Shown piece after piece: positions 10,457-20,951 of a DNA stretch of 64,000 nucleotides. The translations under genes and the position numbers were made by a program. Under the pieces are notes generated by a model. It worked only from the letters and a program-made list of their open reading frames with translations. It did no database searches and had not been told where the DNA came from. Within the stretch, counting starts at the first letter, position 1; each line of letters opens with the position of its first letter. Origin of the DNA: Pseudocercospora fijiensis CIRAD86 (Eukaryota; Ascomycota; Dothideomycetes; Mycosphaerellales; Mycosphaerellaceae); NCBI RefSeq assembly GCF_000340215.1, contig NW_006921546.1, positions 504,788-568,787 on the forward strand. The letters run 5' to 3'.

Positions 10457-12279
10457 ATGCAAATGGCCCCCACCACGCGCGCACAGACGAGGGCTGCTGC
10501 CGCGGCTGCCGATGCTGCCGCCGCCGTCGCCTCAGCCCGCGCCAATGACGACGCACCTGACGGAGCTGCTGCCGACACCACTGCCGATGCCGCTGCCGAT
10601 GCCGATGCCAGTGCTGATGATGATGATGATGCTGACGTCGATGCGGATTCTGACGACGCCGACGCGGATAACGGAGGTCGCGGCGGATTCTTCAATCTCC
10701 CACCGGTCGTGGTCCTTTCCTGCGCGGCCGTTGCCGTTCCACTCCTCGTCTGGCTTTCGCAATGTCTGCAGACGGCGCCTCCATGCCACGTCCATGGGTA
10801 CGCACATCCCTTTGAACCCCATTGCGACAAGTCACCGTGCTGATCCCGATCGCGCACAGGAACCCAAACCTCATCGCGCCATGTGTCTACCAACACACAA
10901 TCGGCAGCCTGGCCCGAGGCGCTGAGACAGGCCTCGTCGACGTCTTCACCGATACGTGGTTCATCCCCCTGCCGTCTCTGACGAACACTTCCTCTACCGA
11001 CCCTGCACTGCTGCAGCTGGGCAATGACTTCGACATCATCGCCGACTTCGCAAAGACTGTCCTCGCACCTCATGTCCAACGCCACTTACAGCGCGTGGCC
11101 GAGCCTGAACGAGATGTCCAGCATCTTCCCCATTTTCCTGTCATCGAGTGGTTCCGGACCTGTGGTATGCCGGAGCAAGAAGATCCTGGGCGACTCTATC
11201 GGTGGAAATCCGAACTCCAGTGTTGGCTCTCACGACCGCTCCCCGATGTCTCATTGCAACTGTCCATGCTGCTCCTCCGGTCATGGGAAGCGGATCTCCG
11301 TGGGATGAGCTTCCTCGAAGTCAGCGGTGTGACGCTCTTTCAGCAACGAATCGCCGCCTCACTCCTTCATCTGTACGGCATTCTGGAAAGCATCGCGCAG
11401 ACAGTCGACAACAACCACACCAGCGTTCCACACACAACAAAGCTCGAGCCCTTCGTCGACACTCTCGCCCGCCTCCAGCAGATCGAAGGCCGGCTCCTGG
11501 TCTACGATGTGGCGGCTGCCATCCTGCTCGCTCGTCTCCAGGCAGCCGTTGCTTTCGTCGACGAGTTTGCACATGAGTGTCTCTCCGACGTCCTGCGAAC
11601 CTTGGGGCGGGAATGCCCTGCAACGGCCGACATTTCATCGCAAACACCACCACTCGACGCCCTCGCAACCATCACATCCAACCTTGCCTCCAACACCACC
11701 GCCAATCAATCATGCTTCGAAAATCCAACTGCGCTCTACCACCTCGCTGTCGATGGCAAATGGCACGCAACCTTCCTGACTCTTGCGCCATTCCTCCGAC
11801 AAGTTTCCCGAACCATATCCCGTCGTTGGGCATTGGGAAAATTCGAGCGTTGCACTGACGGAGTTGCTGACGCTGGAGGCCAAGGCTGTCCAACCCATCC
11901 CACCAAATTTCTGCGAGCGTGGTTCACATTCTCATCATCATCGTCCAGCACATCGCCTCTCGAAACGGACAGCGAAATGAACGACCTCTACACCTTCTTC
12001 GCAACACACGTCTCCAAATCCATCATTTCTTCCGAGCCCGACACCAGAGCCACTCACACGAGGGTGGAAGCTTTGCTGAAACCTGACGTGCCTGCCTGGG
12101 TTGGCGTTTTGGATCCGAGAAGATACGGGACGGGCATGGGAAGGTCTAAGAAGATCAAATTGAGGCGGGAACGGGTTTTTGAGAAATGGAGAAGGAGTGA
12201 ATGCTTCGTTTGGCTTGGTGGGAGTCGGGGTTGGAGAAGTCAAGAGGGTGGTGGTGGCGAGTGTTTTTTTGAGGCTTGA
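10457..12279 (+). CDS. Spliced membrane-anchored protein, paralogue family B (intact copy)
   Basis: Exons 10457-10797 and 10860-12279 give about 586 residues. The 62-bp phase-2 intron runs GTACGC to CACAG with branch TGCTGATC. Residues about 8-80 are an Ala/Asp repeat tract. One hydrophobic anchor follows (VVVLSCAAVAVPLLVWL) and then APPCHVHG just before the intron. Exon 2 continues GNPNLIAPCVYQH...SLARGAE and a long helical region, ending near ECFF. The decayed gene at 35.2-36.9 kb shares the anchor, APPCHV-G, the intron position and phase, NPN-I-PC-Y, PVIEW, LVVYD and the C-terminal ECFF. A second ATG at 10463 is also possible. The last 40 residues are less certain. Single-pass membrane protein by inference; function unknown. 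Confidence 0.7.
10798..10859 (+). other. Phase-2 intron of the family B gene
   Basis: A 62-bp intron with donor GTACGC, branch CTGAT about 20 bases before the end, and acceptor CACAG. Removing it joins the TM-containing first frame to the long second frame through a Gly codon. The family B relic at 36.7 kb has an intron at exactly the same codon and phase, which supports the splice. Confidence 0.75.
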
Positions 12280-13212
12280 GAGTTTTGGGGTTGGAAAGAC
12301 GGGATGGGATGGGACTTTCAGCTCTGTATTTGATAATGAAATGAGAAGTTGGATTCGAGGACGCAAGGAAAGCAGGCCCAGGAGATACATACCTCATCCC
12401 CATTACGCTTTCCACTCCATTGACTTGAGCGAGCCACTCGAGATTTGCGCCGAGGATGTGTATGAGCGTTCGGTGTCCAGGGACAGGGAAGTTGGCAGCA
12501 GATCATAACTAAGAAGCGAGCGGTAGAAACCCCAAGTCCTGTCCTGGTCTTGCACAAACTTTCGAGCAGCACCGAAGAAGAAAAGCCGATCGATCATACA
12601 GAATCCCAGCCAGCAGAGCTGCGAACATGTGTGTTCGAGAATTGGTTGCAAAGGTTGGGTTTGGAGTTGCTCCTCCGCCATTTTTCAGGCACATGGATGC
12701 ATAGAGGACGAGCTCCTCACTGACCTGATCTGGTCAGACATGTTGCATCAAGCCGCAACGATTCCGGGCGGTGGCCAGTTCTTGCCAAAGACTCCTACTT
12801 GGACACCAGATTTCGGGAAGTTGTCTTCATCTCAATACCATATGTCTCTCTCGGGAGTAAAGGTAAACTGTCTTAAGCTTATGAATGCTCATGCCACGTG
12901 AAGCTGGGATCCGATTTTTTGAATGTGTGCACGCGCAGATTATGCACCGTGGCTCCTCGAATTCGATCGGTCGATGAAGTCCAAGGCTGTCTTCTGGATG
13001 TTTGTTGGTCAAGAAGGCCGACTTTTGAGTTCCATTGAAGCATGCTGATTGACGAAATCGCTCATTGTGGACAAATGAGGTGAGCCTTGGACGGCGATTG
13101 TGCACGAATGAATCTCCTCTTGCCGAATGGGTCGCGAATTCAGCGCGGAAAGTACGCATAGGGTTGAAGTCATAATCTCAGCAGGCTTTCTCGGGCAAAG
13201 CATGGCATGGAT

Positions 13213-13797
13213 TCAGCCGGAGCAAGATCTCATCTCCGCATACTCTCTTGCCAGCCTGAATTGATGTAGGCTTGAGAGCGATGAGGTATTCGAAGAGCGG
13301 ACGGCAAAGACAAGAGAGTTTGGGTTGAGTTGCAGTGCTTTGATCGTGGTAGTAGGCGGAGGGATCTTCTTGTACGAGGCCTGCTGGTTACGTAGTTGAT
13401 CAGCGGAGTCAGAGTTGCGGTGGGCGGAACATAGTGTTGTGATTCGAAGACTAGAGCTCCCATACACTAAGATGAGAGCGAAAAGGACGATCCGGAACAG
13501 CCCACAGCAGAAGAGAAGAGGTGGATAGATAGAACAGCAGCTGGTGGCACGAGAAGGAGCACCAAAGTCTGTGGTCCCATACGTGCACGCAATGGCGCAT
13601 GGCCTGCTGAAAAGAAGGAAATCCACATGCACCGCACACCAAACCCAGGCGTGATTATGGAAGGACGGATGAAGATCGTTCCAGACTAGTGAGTTCTCGA
13701 GGTCCGGTTGTGGGATGAACTTGAGTTTGAATTCGGCATTTGGTGTTTGGATGCTTAGCAGTTCACGTACCTGTGTATCAATCTCAAAAGTCATCAT
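13213..13797 (-). CDS. Hypothetical protein with one TM-like segment
   Basis: A 194-residue ORF with two Met codons at the start (13797). It has a hydrophobic Cys-rich stretch near residues 88-112 (PPLLFCCGLFRIVLFALILVYG) that could be a single membrane span, with hydrophilic Ser/Thr-rich flanks. It matches nothing I recognise and no paralogue is seen in the window. The flanking 12,280-13,212 and 13,798-14,800 hold only short ORFs without support. Confidence 0.35.
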   Translation of the reverse strand: MMTFEIDTQVRELLSIQTPNAEFKLKFIPQPDLENSLVWNDLHPSFHNHAWVWCAVHVDFLLFSRPCAIACTYGTTDFGAPSRATSCCSIYPPLLFCCGLFRIVLFALILVYGSSSLRITTLCSAHRNSDSADQLRNQQASYKKIPPPTTTIKALQLNPNSLVFAVRSSNTSSLSSLHQFRLAREYAEMRSCSG

Positions 13798-14882
13798 CCA
13801 GCGATCAATTCAATCGTGTCAACCTCTCATTCTCAGAAGTCATCATTCCGCCGTGAATCCAATCCTCTCTTCACCCACCTGTTATTCTCAAAGCCCATCA
13901 TGCAGCCGTCAACCCAATCGTGTCCTGGCCCGCGGACGTCGAATTGGCAACTCCCAATGCTCTCGCTGTCATCCAGGTCGAAAGCATGTCGTGACCTTTC
14001 CTGGCTGATCATGCGCCTGTGCGCTCAAGCACTCGCTCACACCGAACCACCCTCTTCTCATGCTGGCTGTACTGCCGGTATCTTTGGCTCAACCCACTTC
14101 GCCTTCCATGATATCGGGAACGCAACTCCAAGCGCGGTATGCGCATGAAGAATCTTGCGTGCAACCCACAGATCTGGAGACGGCTGGCTCTCGAGCTCCC
14201 ACGAAGCCATATTCGACTTGGAATTCCGGTCTTGTGCCAAGAGGCTCCTCGAACTGCCCGGCCAAAGCATTCGCGATTGGGTGATTTGCAACAACGACGA
14301 ACGGGGGGGGGGCTTGTAGGCAAATTCCGAGTCACATGGGGGCAAAGTAGATTACGATCGGGTGTGATATGGTCGCAGTTGCTGGCGAAAGGCATCCCGG
14401 CGGAGGTGGGCTGTCGCCGACAAGGTTCCCACCGCGTCCCGTCCCGTCCCGAAGTCCTCGACTCGCTTCACAGACATGCACAAAGTCCGACTGTTGAGAC
14501 AGACACCGACACTCCGGGTCTGCGAAGCGAAGCAAAGACTGTCAACACATCAAACACATACCTGCAGAATGATGTCGCATTGAACAGCTCATGCCGCAAA
14601 GCTCAGCTGGTCCGCGGCATTGGATCGTATGCGCTGCTTGTCAAGTCCCCGTCCAGTCCAGCCGATTCTTCTGCAGCGCTCGCAGACGGCGTGGTTCGCG
14701 CGTTCGATGGGACTTGCGCGCTGGCAGGAGGATGACAGCGCACCACAAGCCTGAATGAAGGTAGGTGCACACAAGTCTGCCGTCATACTAATTCCAAAGC
14801 CACCAAAGAGGGAGAGGGGAAAGAGCGGGAAAGCAGGCACAGTGGAGGAGGAGGACGAGGCCAGATCGACGATGTTGGGGTG

Positions 14883-15480
14883 ACGGCGAGGGCGAGAAGA
14901 ACATTTCTCGTGCGGCGCTGGCAGGATGACGGCAGCGCCGCGATTTGTCAGAGTTGGTTAAAGAGGAGAAAGACCACGAATGCAAGCATAGCGGAGGAGG
15001 GAGGATGTTGGTGGCCAGACCGATGATGTTGGGGTAACGGCGAGGGCGAGAAGAACATTTCTCGTGCAGCGCTGGCAGGATGACGGCAGCGCCGCGATTT
15101 GCAAGAGTTAATCAAAGAGGAAGAGGAGAAAGAGTATGAATGTAGGCATAGCGGAGGACGATGAGACCGATGAGGTTGGTATGATGGCGAGCGTAAGGGC
15201 GAGAAGAGCATTTCTAGTGCGGAGATGATTGTGCGCTGGCAGGAAGACGGTAGCGCGGGATCTGCAAGAGTTGATTAGAGAGGAAGAGGAGAAAGAGCAG
15301 GAGTGCAGGCACGTAGAGGAGGATGAAGCCAGATTGATGAGGTTGGGGGTGAGCTGCGAGGTCGAAGGTGAGAAGCGCGGCCGATAGCGAGCGAGGACGA
15401 GGGCGAGAAGATGTTTTCTGGTGCGGAGGTGATTTCTGGTGCGAAGATCATTTCTGGTACGAAGATCATTTCTGGTGCGG
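14883..15480. repeat. 154-bp tandem repeat block with nested short repeats
   Basis: The phrase GGGCGAGAAGA-CATTTCT starts at 14,890, 15,044 and 15,198, a constant 154-bp period. A fourth, diverged copy starts at about 15,401. Each unit also carries GCGCTGGCAGGA-GACGG-AGCGC and an AGAGGA-GAGAAAGAG tract. Inside the last unit a short repeat (TTTCTGGTGCGGAGGTGA and variants) occurs four to five times at 15,415-15,490. The period is not a multiple of three, so the long ORFs through it are probably accidental. Confidence 0.75.
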
Positions 15481-15793
15481 AGGTGATTGCGTGTGAGCAG
15501 AGCTCGTAGGGATGACTGGACTGCTGCTGGATTTTCGGAGCGATACTGATTGCTGGGGACATGGACATCATGCGGGCATTGATCTTGCTGTGGGAGACGC
15601 ATTGGTGAGGACTGTGCCGGATGTCGCGACTGGATGTTGATCATGGACATTGGCCACGACAAAGGAAAGAACAGGCGGAGCATGGCATGGCATGGCATGA
15701 TCAATCATCGAAGTACAGTATCATTTGCGGCACCCCATGAAAAGAAAACTCCATCCTTCTCAACCCCGGACATACGAAACCCAACACACCATT

Positions 15794-17121
15794 TTACATC
15801 TTCTGTGATTTCTTTGGGAAACTCTCTTGGGTGTAGACCAAGAATTGCGAACCTCCTCTTCCCCTGCCTCCTCTTTGACGACGGTAAGGATGGTGATGAG
15901 GGTCCAACTGCATCCGACCTGGCTTGGAAATCCTGTTGGTCGACCTCTTTGGGCACGGTGTGGGTATCTGGTCCAGCGACGAGGATGACGTTGACAGCTG
16001 TTCATACATGTTGCTGGGAGAGTCTGTCGTGTTCTCGGCAAGGTCCATGGCTTTAAAGAAATGAGGCGGTGGTGGTGTATGGACGCTTCTGAGTGTGGAT
16101 GTTGGTAGGAAAGGCAGAGGGGTCGATGGTCCTGGTGTTTGGGCATAGTTCAGGACGTGCTGAGCACTTGCTGCACTCTCTTCAAACAGGTCGGCGAGGG
16201 CGGGATCACTTGCAGTGGTATCTTCAGCGCCTCCGAGTGTGGATGTTGGTGGGAAATGGAGAGGTGTCGATGGTGCTGTTGTTTCGGGATAGTTCTCCTC
16301 AAAAAAGTCGGCGAGGGCAGGATCACTTGCAGTGATTTCTTCGGAAAGGTGATTAGAGTCGGAAGCCAAGGTCGAACGAAGGTGTTGGAGGACCTGGGAA
16401 AAATGTCAGCGAGGTCGCCGCGGCCCGGACAGCACGAAGCCAGAATCGAGAAGGCCAGGCATACAGTATCATCCAGCAGCAACGTGAGCTCTCGTGATCT
16501 GTGCACAGTTCGAGCGCTTCTGGATGAGCTCCTCCATGTCCATTCCTGCCTCGACGTCTCGTACTCCAGGGTAGCGCTCTGGGAGAGAGGAGTACGGAAT
16601 TGTGCTTGAAGCAAGCGCCGGACCTGGATAGGATGTCAATACGGCACAGTCATCAAAGGGCAAATGGCGAACCTCAGCCTGTGCGAACATTTCCTGGTCG
16701 TCCTCTTGCCATGTGTATGAGCCTCCGTGAGCTTTGTGGAAGCACCATGATTGAACCTTGTGACAGTAGAACAGCCGGTCTGTACTGTTCATGGTGTCAC
16801 GCCTTGTAGGGCAGATTTCCCAAGAAGATCACAGAAGCGATTTCCGTGGGCCCAAAGGTTCGCTGGGCGACAGAGTCGAAGGAGCATTACATCCAGGCGG
16901 AGAACGAGATGATGCCGAGGGTCCTGTACTTTGTAGACATGAGGGAGGAGCTTGCTTATTGGATAAAGTTGACCCATCTCTTTGCGGTAATTGGCATCTG
17001 GACGACGACTACGACATGAGAGACGTTGTCTTGCTGTAATATAATTCAAGAAGGAGATGCTCTCGAATTCGCGAATAGAACATGGGCCCTGCTCCCGTGC
17101 CGTGGAGAGATACGCGAACAC
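15794..17121 (-). CDS. Multi-exon hypothetical gene with Ser/Pro-rich C-terminus
   Basis: Minus-strand exons can be assembled. One starts at 17121 after an acceptor GCGAACAG with GCTGAT upstream (VFAYLSTAREQGPC...RPANLWAHG...). A second frame covers 16792-16484 (MNSTDRLFYCHKVQSWCFHK...MDMEELIQ). After a 90-bp intron (16394-16483, branch GCTGAC, acceptor TTCCCAG) a third runs 16393-15794. The last exon has a twice-repeated module (TASDPALAD-FEE followed by PSTPL-F-PTSTL) and a basic, Arg/Gly-rich tail. The join between the first two frames near 16,790 needs a one-base shift or an unseen intron, so the locus may be two genes or damaged. The 5' end is not found. Function unknown. Confidence 0.45.
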
Positions 17122-17653
17122 CTGTTCGCAGCAACGTGAGATCGATCCATCAGCGCCAAGTTCCCGCTGTGTCGGAATCAACCACAGCCAGCCAGATCAA
17201 GGAGTTGAATTGGAACAAGCTGGAGGAGAGTAGAACATGGCGTGAGATGGAAACCGAATGCCACTGAGCAGTGTCGAGGCTACGTTTGCATGGTGACGGA
17301 GCGCTTTGGTTTGGTTTCAGTTTCGGCAAGGACTTTGATGAAGCGATGTGGCGCAGTACGGTCTCCGCTGAGAGAAATGGCCACGAAGATAGAAATACCG
17401 CAAGATGTAGTGCCCACATCACACGGAGGTTTGGCAGGACGTCTGGCTTTTGCTACAACTGTGGTGTGGTAAAGTTGGGCCGGGAAACAAAAAGCAGAAG
17501 CGGTCGGTTCGGTAGCCATGCCAAGATGCTGGGCCCGACAGACCTCAAGCCGAAACGCTCGCGATGATTGGACGGCAGACCGACTCAGAGTGCTGTCCAT
17601 CAACAAACGTTTTTAGAAGTCGCCGCTCTTGAACCAGTCTCGCTTGGGAAGTC

Positions 17654-17810
17654 ATGAGCGAGAGCACAGGTAAAAGATCCTCTTCCGCAGCGCCAATTGG
17701 AATGGAGGTTTCGCTGACGTCTTCCAGAATTGTGCTCCCATTGCTACGAATGTCTCACGGATGGAGACTCCAAATTCTTGCTCGATCATATCAATCTCCT
17801 CTTCCGCTGA
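17654..17810 (+). CDS. Possible very small spliced Cys-containing ORF
   Basis: Exons 17654-17669 and 17728-17810 joined across a 58-bp intron (donor GTAAAA, branch CGCTGACG, acceptor TTCCAG) give about 32 residues, starting MSEST and containing CSHCYEC. The intron signals are good but the product is tiny. It could be the 5' piece of a longer, damaged gene or chance. Confidence 0.25.
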
Positions 17811-18023
17811 TTTTGCATGACCTTGCCGGGAAAGGGCAAGCGATGACCCATTGCTTTGAAAGATTTGTGCTTAGTGCTTTGCCTAAGATGACCTGCCACT
17901 TCTGGAAGGAAAGTTGATGTTGCTTCACCCAGTCTATTTATCTGGCATCTTTCCTCTCCGAGTCCTGACAATCTTTCTGCTAGAGTCTGCGCCGCTCGCC
18001 GCTCGCCGCTCCTCAATGTCGAT

Positions 18024-18737
18024 ATGGCACTCAGCCACCTAAGTCCTCGAAGATTGAACGACGTCTCCAATGCATTAGGCGTCCCAACTCCCCAGCTGAC
18101 CATGGTATGGAATTTCGTCAGTCCTTCGAGATGCAGAACTAAGGAAAGAACACAGAAGGAATATTGCGGAGGTGGCTCTCAGACTGACGGTGGCGATGGC
18201 TCTCGCCTCTACCCTTTCGATTTGACTGGCGATGGCGATGGCTCTCGCCTCCACCCCTTCGATTTAACTGGCGATGGCGATGGCTCTCGCCTCAGTGCCG
18301 CAAGCTCGACGACCAACATCCAGAACAGTCGGCTCAGCCCCATCGACCTGACTGAGGATATCGATCAATCTCAACCACATCTGACAGCACCTGGAACCGA
18401 AGTGGAAGACGGCATCTCCAACAATGCACAAGAGGAGCAACCAGAAGCGCAGACGGAAGCGGAAATGTGTGTCATCTGCCAATGCGAGAGCAATCCCAAC
18501 ACATACCAGAAGATCACCTGCCTTCAGTGCAAGAACAGCCTTCATACACAGTGCTTCGTCAGCCTCTGCATCAGCCAACATGCGTTCTTCAGCCCTGTGC
18601 AGCTGACTGCGGAGGACTTTGATCCAGGCGATCACACTTTGCCTGTCAAGTGTCCTAGCTGTCGGCTCGAGATGTCCCGTGTGGAAATATGCGTGAGTCG
18701 ACTGATGCGTCTGGCTGAGGAAGGTGGTGTGGTGTGA
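18024..18737 (+). CDS. RING-type zinc-finger protein with three SIM-like motifs; candidate SUMO-targeted E3 ubiquitin ligase
   Basis: A 237-residue ORF from the ATG at 18024. Residues 149-213 form a RING-like finger: C149-x2-C152, C166-x2-C169, H174-x2-C177 and C210-x2-C213. The last pair (CPSC) is separated from the rest by an unusually long 32-residue insert. Upstream lie three SUMO-interaction-like cores each followed by acidic residues: FDLTGDGDG (about 65), FDLTGDGDG (about 80) and IDLTEDID (about 107). The first two sit in a 15-residue tandem repeat. SIMs followed by a C-terminal RING is the plan of SUMO-targeted ubiquitin ligases such as RNF4 and Slx5/Slx8. Ligase activity is an inference. 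The N-terminal 40 residues are plain and the true start could be later. Confidence 0.6.
   Translation: MALSHLSPRRLNDVSNALGVPTPQLTMVWNFVSPSRCRTKERTQKEYCGGGSQTDGGDGSRLYPFDLTGDGDGSRLHPFDLTGDGDGSRLSAASSTTNIQNSRLSPIDLTEDIDQSQPHLTAPGTEVEDGISNNAQEEQPEAQTEAEMCVICQCESNPNTYQKITCLQCKNSLHTQCFVSLCISQHAFFSPVQLTAEDFDPGDHTLPVKCPSCRLEMSRVEICVSRLMRLAEEGGVV
18204..18299 (+). repeat. 45-bp in-frame tandem repeat in the RING gene
   Basis: A unit encoding GDGDGSRL-PFDLTG is repeated about twice, with a third partial copy. Because 45 is divisible by three, expansion adds or removes whole SIM-like motifs without disturbing the frame. Confidence 0.6.
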
Positions 18738-19508
18738 GACGTAGAAGGCAATCACTGCACCCAATGGGAGTGGACTGGGAAAGCGCAAGACGGCCGGAGT
18801 TGTAAGATGCTTCTATATCGAAGCGAGTTTGTCCAGGAGAGAAAGCCACTCGAGATTTGGTAGATATGAGGATTGGAGTGCCAAAGATGAAAGCAGGCCG
18901 GGAAGGCGGGGAAGAGCAGAGGTGTCAAATGTATTTCGTGTTTCTGGATATTGATCTTCGCAGCCAAGTTGTCATCTCAGTATGCCTCATGTCACGCTTG
19001 CCCAGAAAGCGTAGAAGCGTTCGATTGTATTTATACTCATAGGTCCTTTGCTCCTTGACATCGTTCTTCACAGCCAAGTCCTGATCTTCAAGCTTGCCCA
19101 GAAAGCGTGGAAGTGTTCAAATGTACGTCATGCTCATAGATCCTTTGCTCCTTGATGTTGCATCTTCACGACAAGACCAAGCCGTGACCATAGAGTACCT
19201 CAATTCAATCTTGTAACGAGTGTGGAGATGCGTAAGCGCCACGGAAAGTATGCTCGCCACTCATGAGCTGCCATGTACGTCGTCCAGGTAGCACGAGAAC
19301 CGAAAATGATCTCGGCGCATTCATCTGCACAGGGCAGAAGCCCCCTTACAGCCGAATTCCTCGCAAGGAGTTGCAGATTCGGATCCAGATGCTCACTTCG
19401 CAGGCTGCTACCGGGAACACGGTGGCGTAGAAAAGAAGAGATAGAATCATATCCAGCAGCTCCAAATTTCCAGGAAAACAGAGATCAGGTCAGCATCTCG
19501 CGTGCTCT

Positions 19509-19925
19509 CTACAGCAGCAAGTCATGCACATCGTCTTTCTGATCTTCTATCTGCGCAAGCAGATCCGCTTGCTCGAGTGCGTGGGCATGTACGCGAATAC
19601 TCTGCTGTTTCTGCCGCCAATAGGCGTCCTGTGCTTCTTGACCCAGCGGACCGAAGTAGTCGACGATATGCTGGGTGCGGTCGATTGTGGCTGCAAATGG
19701 ACGAATGTCCAGGTGTTGGGGGATTTTGAGGAGGAATTGTGGTGGGGGCGTGACTGTGGACATTGTTGGTGGTGCGGATGAGCGGACTGCACTGGCTCTT
19801 CCCTCGCAACTTGGAATGAAAGGTGGGACGCTTGCGATGGAATTTGTACCTGTAGAGGAGGCGTGCTGATTCATGAGTCGGCGCAGACCTGGCACACTCG
19901 CATCAGCTGAAGCTGATGAGAGCAA
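19509..19925 (-). CDS. Hypothetical protein or 3' exon
   Basis: An open frame of 138 codons. The first ATG is at 19874 (MNQHASSTG), so upstream codons may belong to an earlier exon. The C-terminal 75 residues look coding: Gln/Asp/Leu-rich and helical (FLLKIPQHLDIRPF..., QADLLAQIEDQKDD), stop at 19509. Upstream to about 20,400, frames with gene-like content (ATTLLLLEDLGVESRR) exist but are broken, so this may be the tail of a damaged gene. No known domain. Confidence 0.4.
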   Translation of the reverse strand: MLSSASADASVPGLRRLMNQHASSTGTNSIASVPPFIPSCEGRASAVRSSAPPTMSTVTPPPQFLLKIPQHLDIRPFAATIDRTQHIVDYFGPLGQEAQDAYWRQKQQSIRVHAHALEQADLLAQIEDQKDDVHDLLL

Positions 19926-20795
19926 GGCGGGGAAGGCACGATCAATGCGCGATCGACAACGTTGTCACATCCTCATCGGCATGAAGCGGGCAAGCAGTCT
20001 CGACCTGGGGACAAGAACAGCAGTGGCGCATAAGTGGAAAGGAAGGCGCACGGGGAGAAATGCAGCGAATGTTGGTTGTGCCTACCTTTACTGTTATTGA
20101 TGACTGATGGCCCGCCAGAACTTCTGGCAATCGCGCCGTCAGAAGTTGTGGCAGCAAAACACGCCCCTTGTCCAGGCGTTGGTGGCCTCCGCCGACTCTC
20201 GACTCCCAAATCCTCGAGCAACAGCAAGGTCGTCGCACTCGCAAACCAGACAGGCTCCCCATATTCCCGGAGTGCATTCCAGCATCGAAAATCAAGGCCT
20301 CCTTGGCACTGCTGGCGGCGGCGAAGCTGTTGGCGAAGCGACTGTCACAGCTCGAGACTTGAGCTGCCGGACGAGAATCCGACGACGACCAACGAGATCA
20401 TGGCCTGATCATGCACGACACTATGACACTCAATTATGATCAGGGTACAGTGCTGCAAAGTCCAGAGAGCCTCGCTAAGATGCTGCAAGCCTGCCTGCAT
20501 ACGTGTTTTGAACCACTCAAGCACATCGAGCCTCGTGTGAAATGTCTGGTTCATCCTCCATATGAAGACATGACGGGACATCTTTCCGCCGAACAAGTAC
20601 TCGACCCATGTTTCTCCCACAGGAACGTTCGTCGAGCCTGTGGAGAAGACTGGTGGCCAGATTCGCAGACGTCTACTGAGGAGGGCCATGCAACGACTCA
20701 TCGGCACCCGTGGCCTCTCGTCATACCCCATCTCCTACAAATGGTCAACAGTGCCCCACGACAAAATCAACATGAAGAGAACTGCATGAAGGAAA

Positions 20796-20951
20796 CTGCA
20801 TGAAGAGACGCATGAAGAGACGCATGAAGAGACGCATGAAGGGACGCATGAAGAGACGCATGAAGAGACGCATGAAGGGACGCATGAAGGGACGCATGAA
20901 GGGACGCATGAAGAGACGCATGAAGAGACGCATGAAGAGACGCATGAAGAG
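20796..20951 (+). repeat. 12-bp minisatellite (GACGCATGAAGA/G)
   Basis: About thirteen tandem copies of GACGCATGAAGA with an A/G variant at one position. As 12 is a multiple of three, the frames encode perfect peptide repeats such as MKRR (plus) and SLHA or SSCV (minus). A flanking minus-strand frame (20,955-21,208: LDRGVGLLVSALNSS...) is coding-like and runs into the array, so it may be an expanded coding repeat. I cannot choose a strand with confidence. Confidence 0.8.

Noticed and set aside
10159..11085. Minus-strand ORF of 308 codons
   Set aside because: Antisense to the Ala/Asp tract of the family B gene. It is long only because GC-rich triplet repeats lack stops.
20796..20951. CRISPR-like array
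   Set aside because: Pure head-to-tail 12-bp repeats without unique spacers, in eukaryotic-type DNA.
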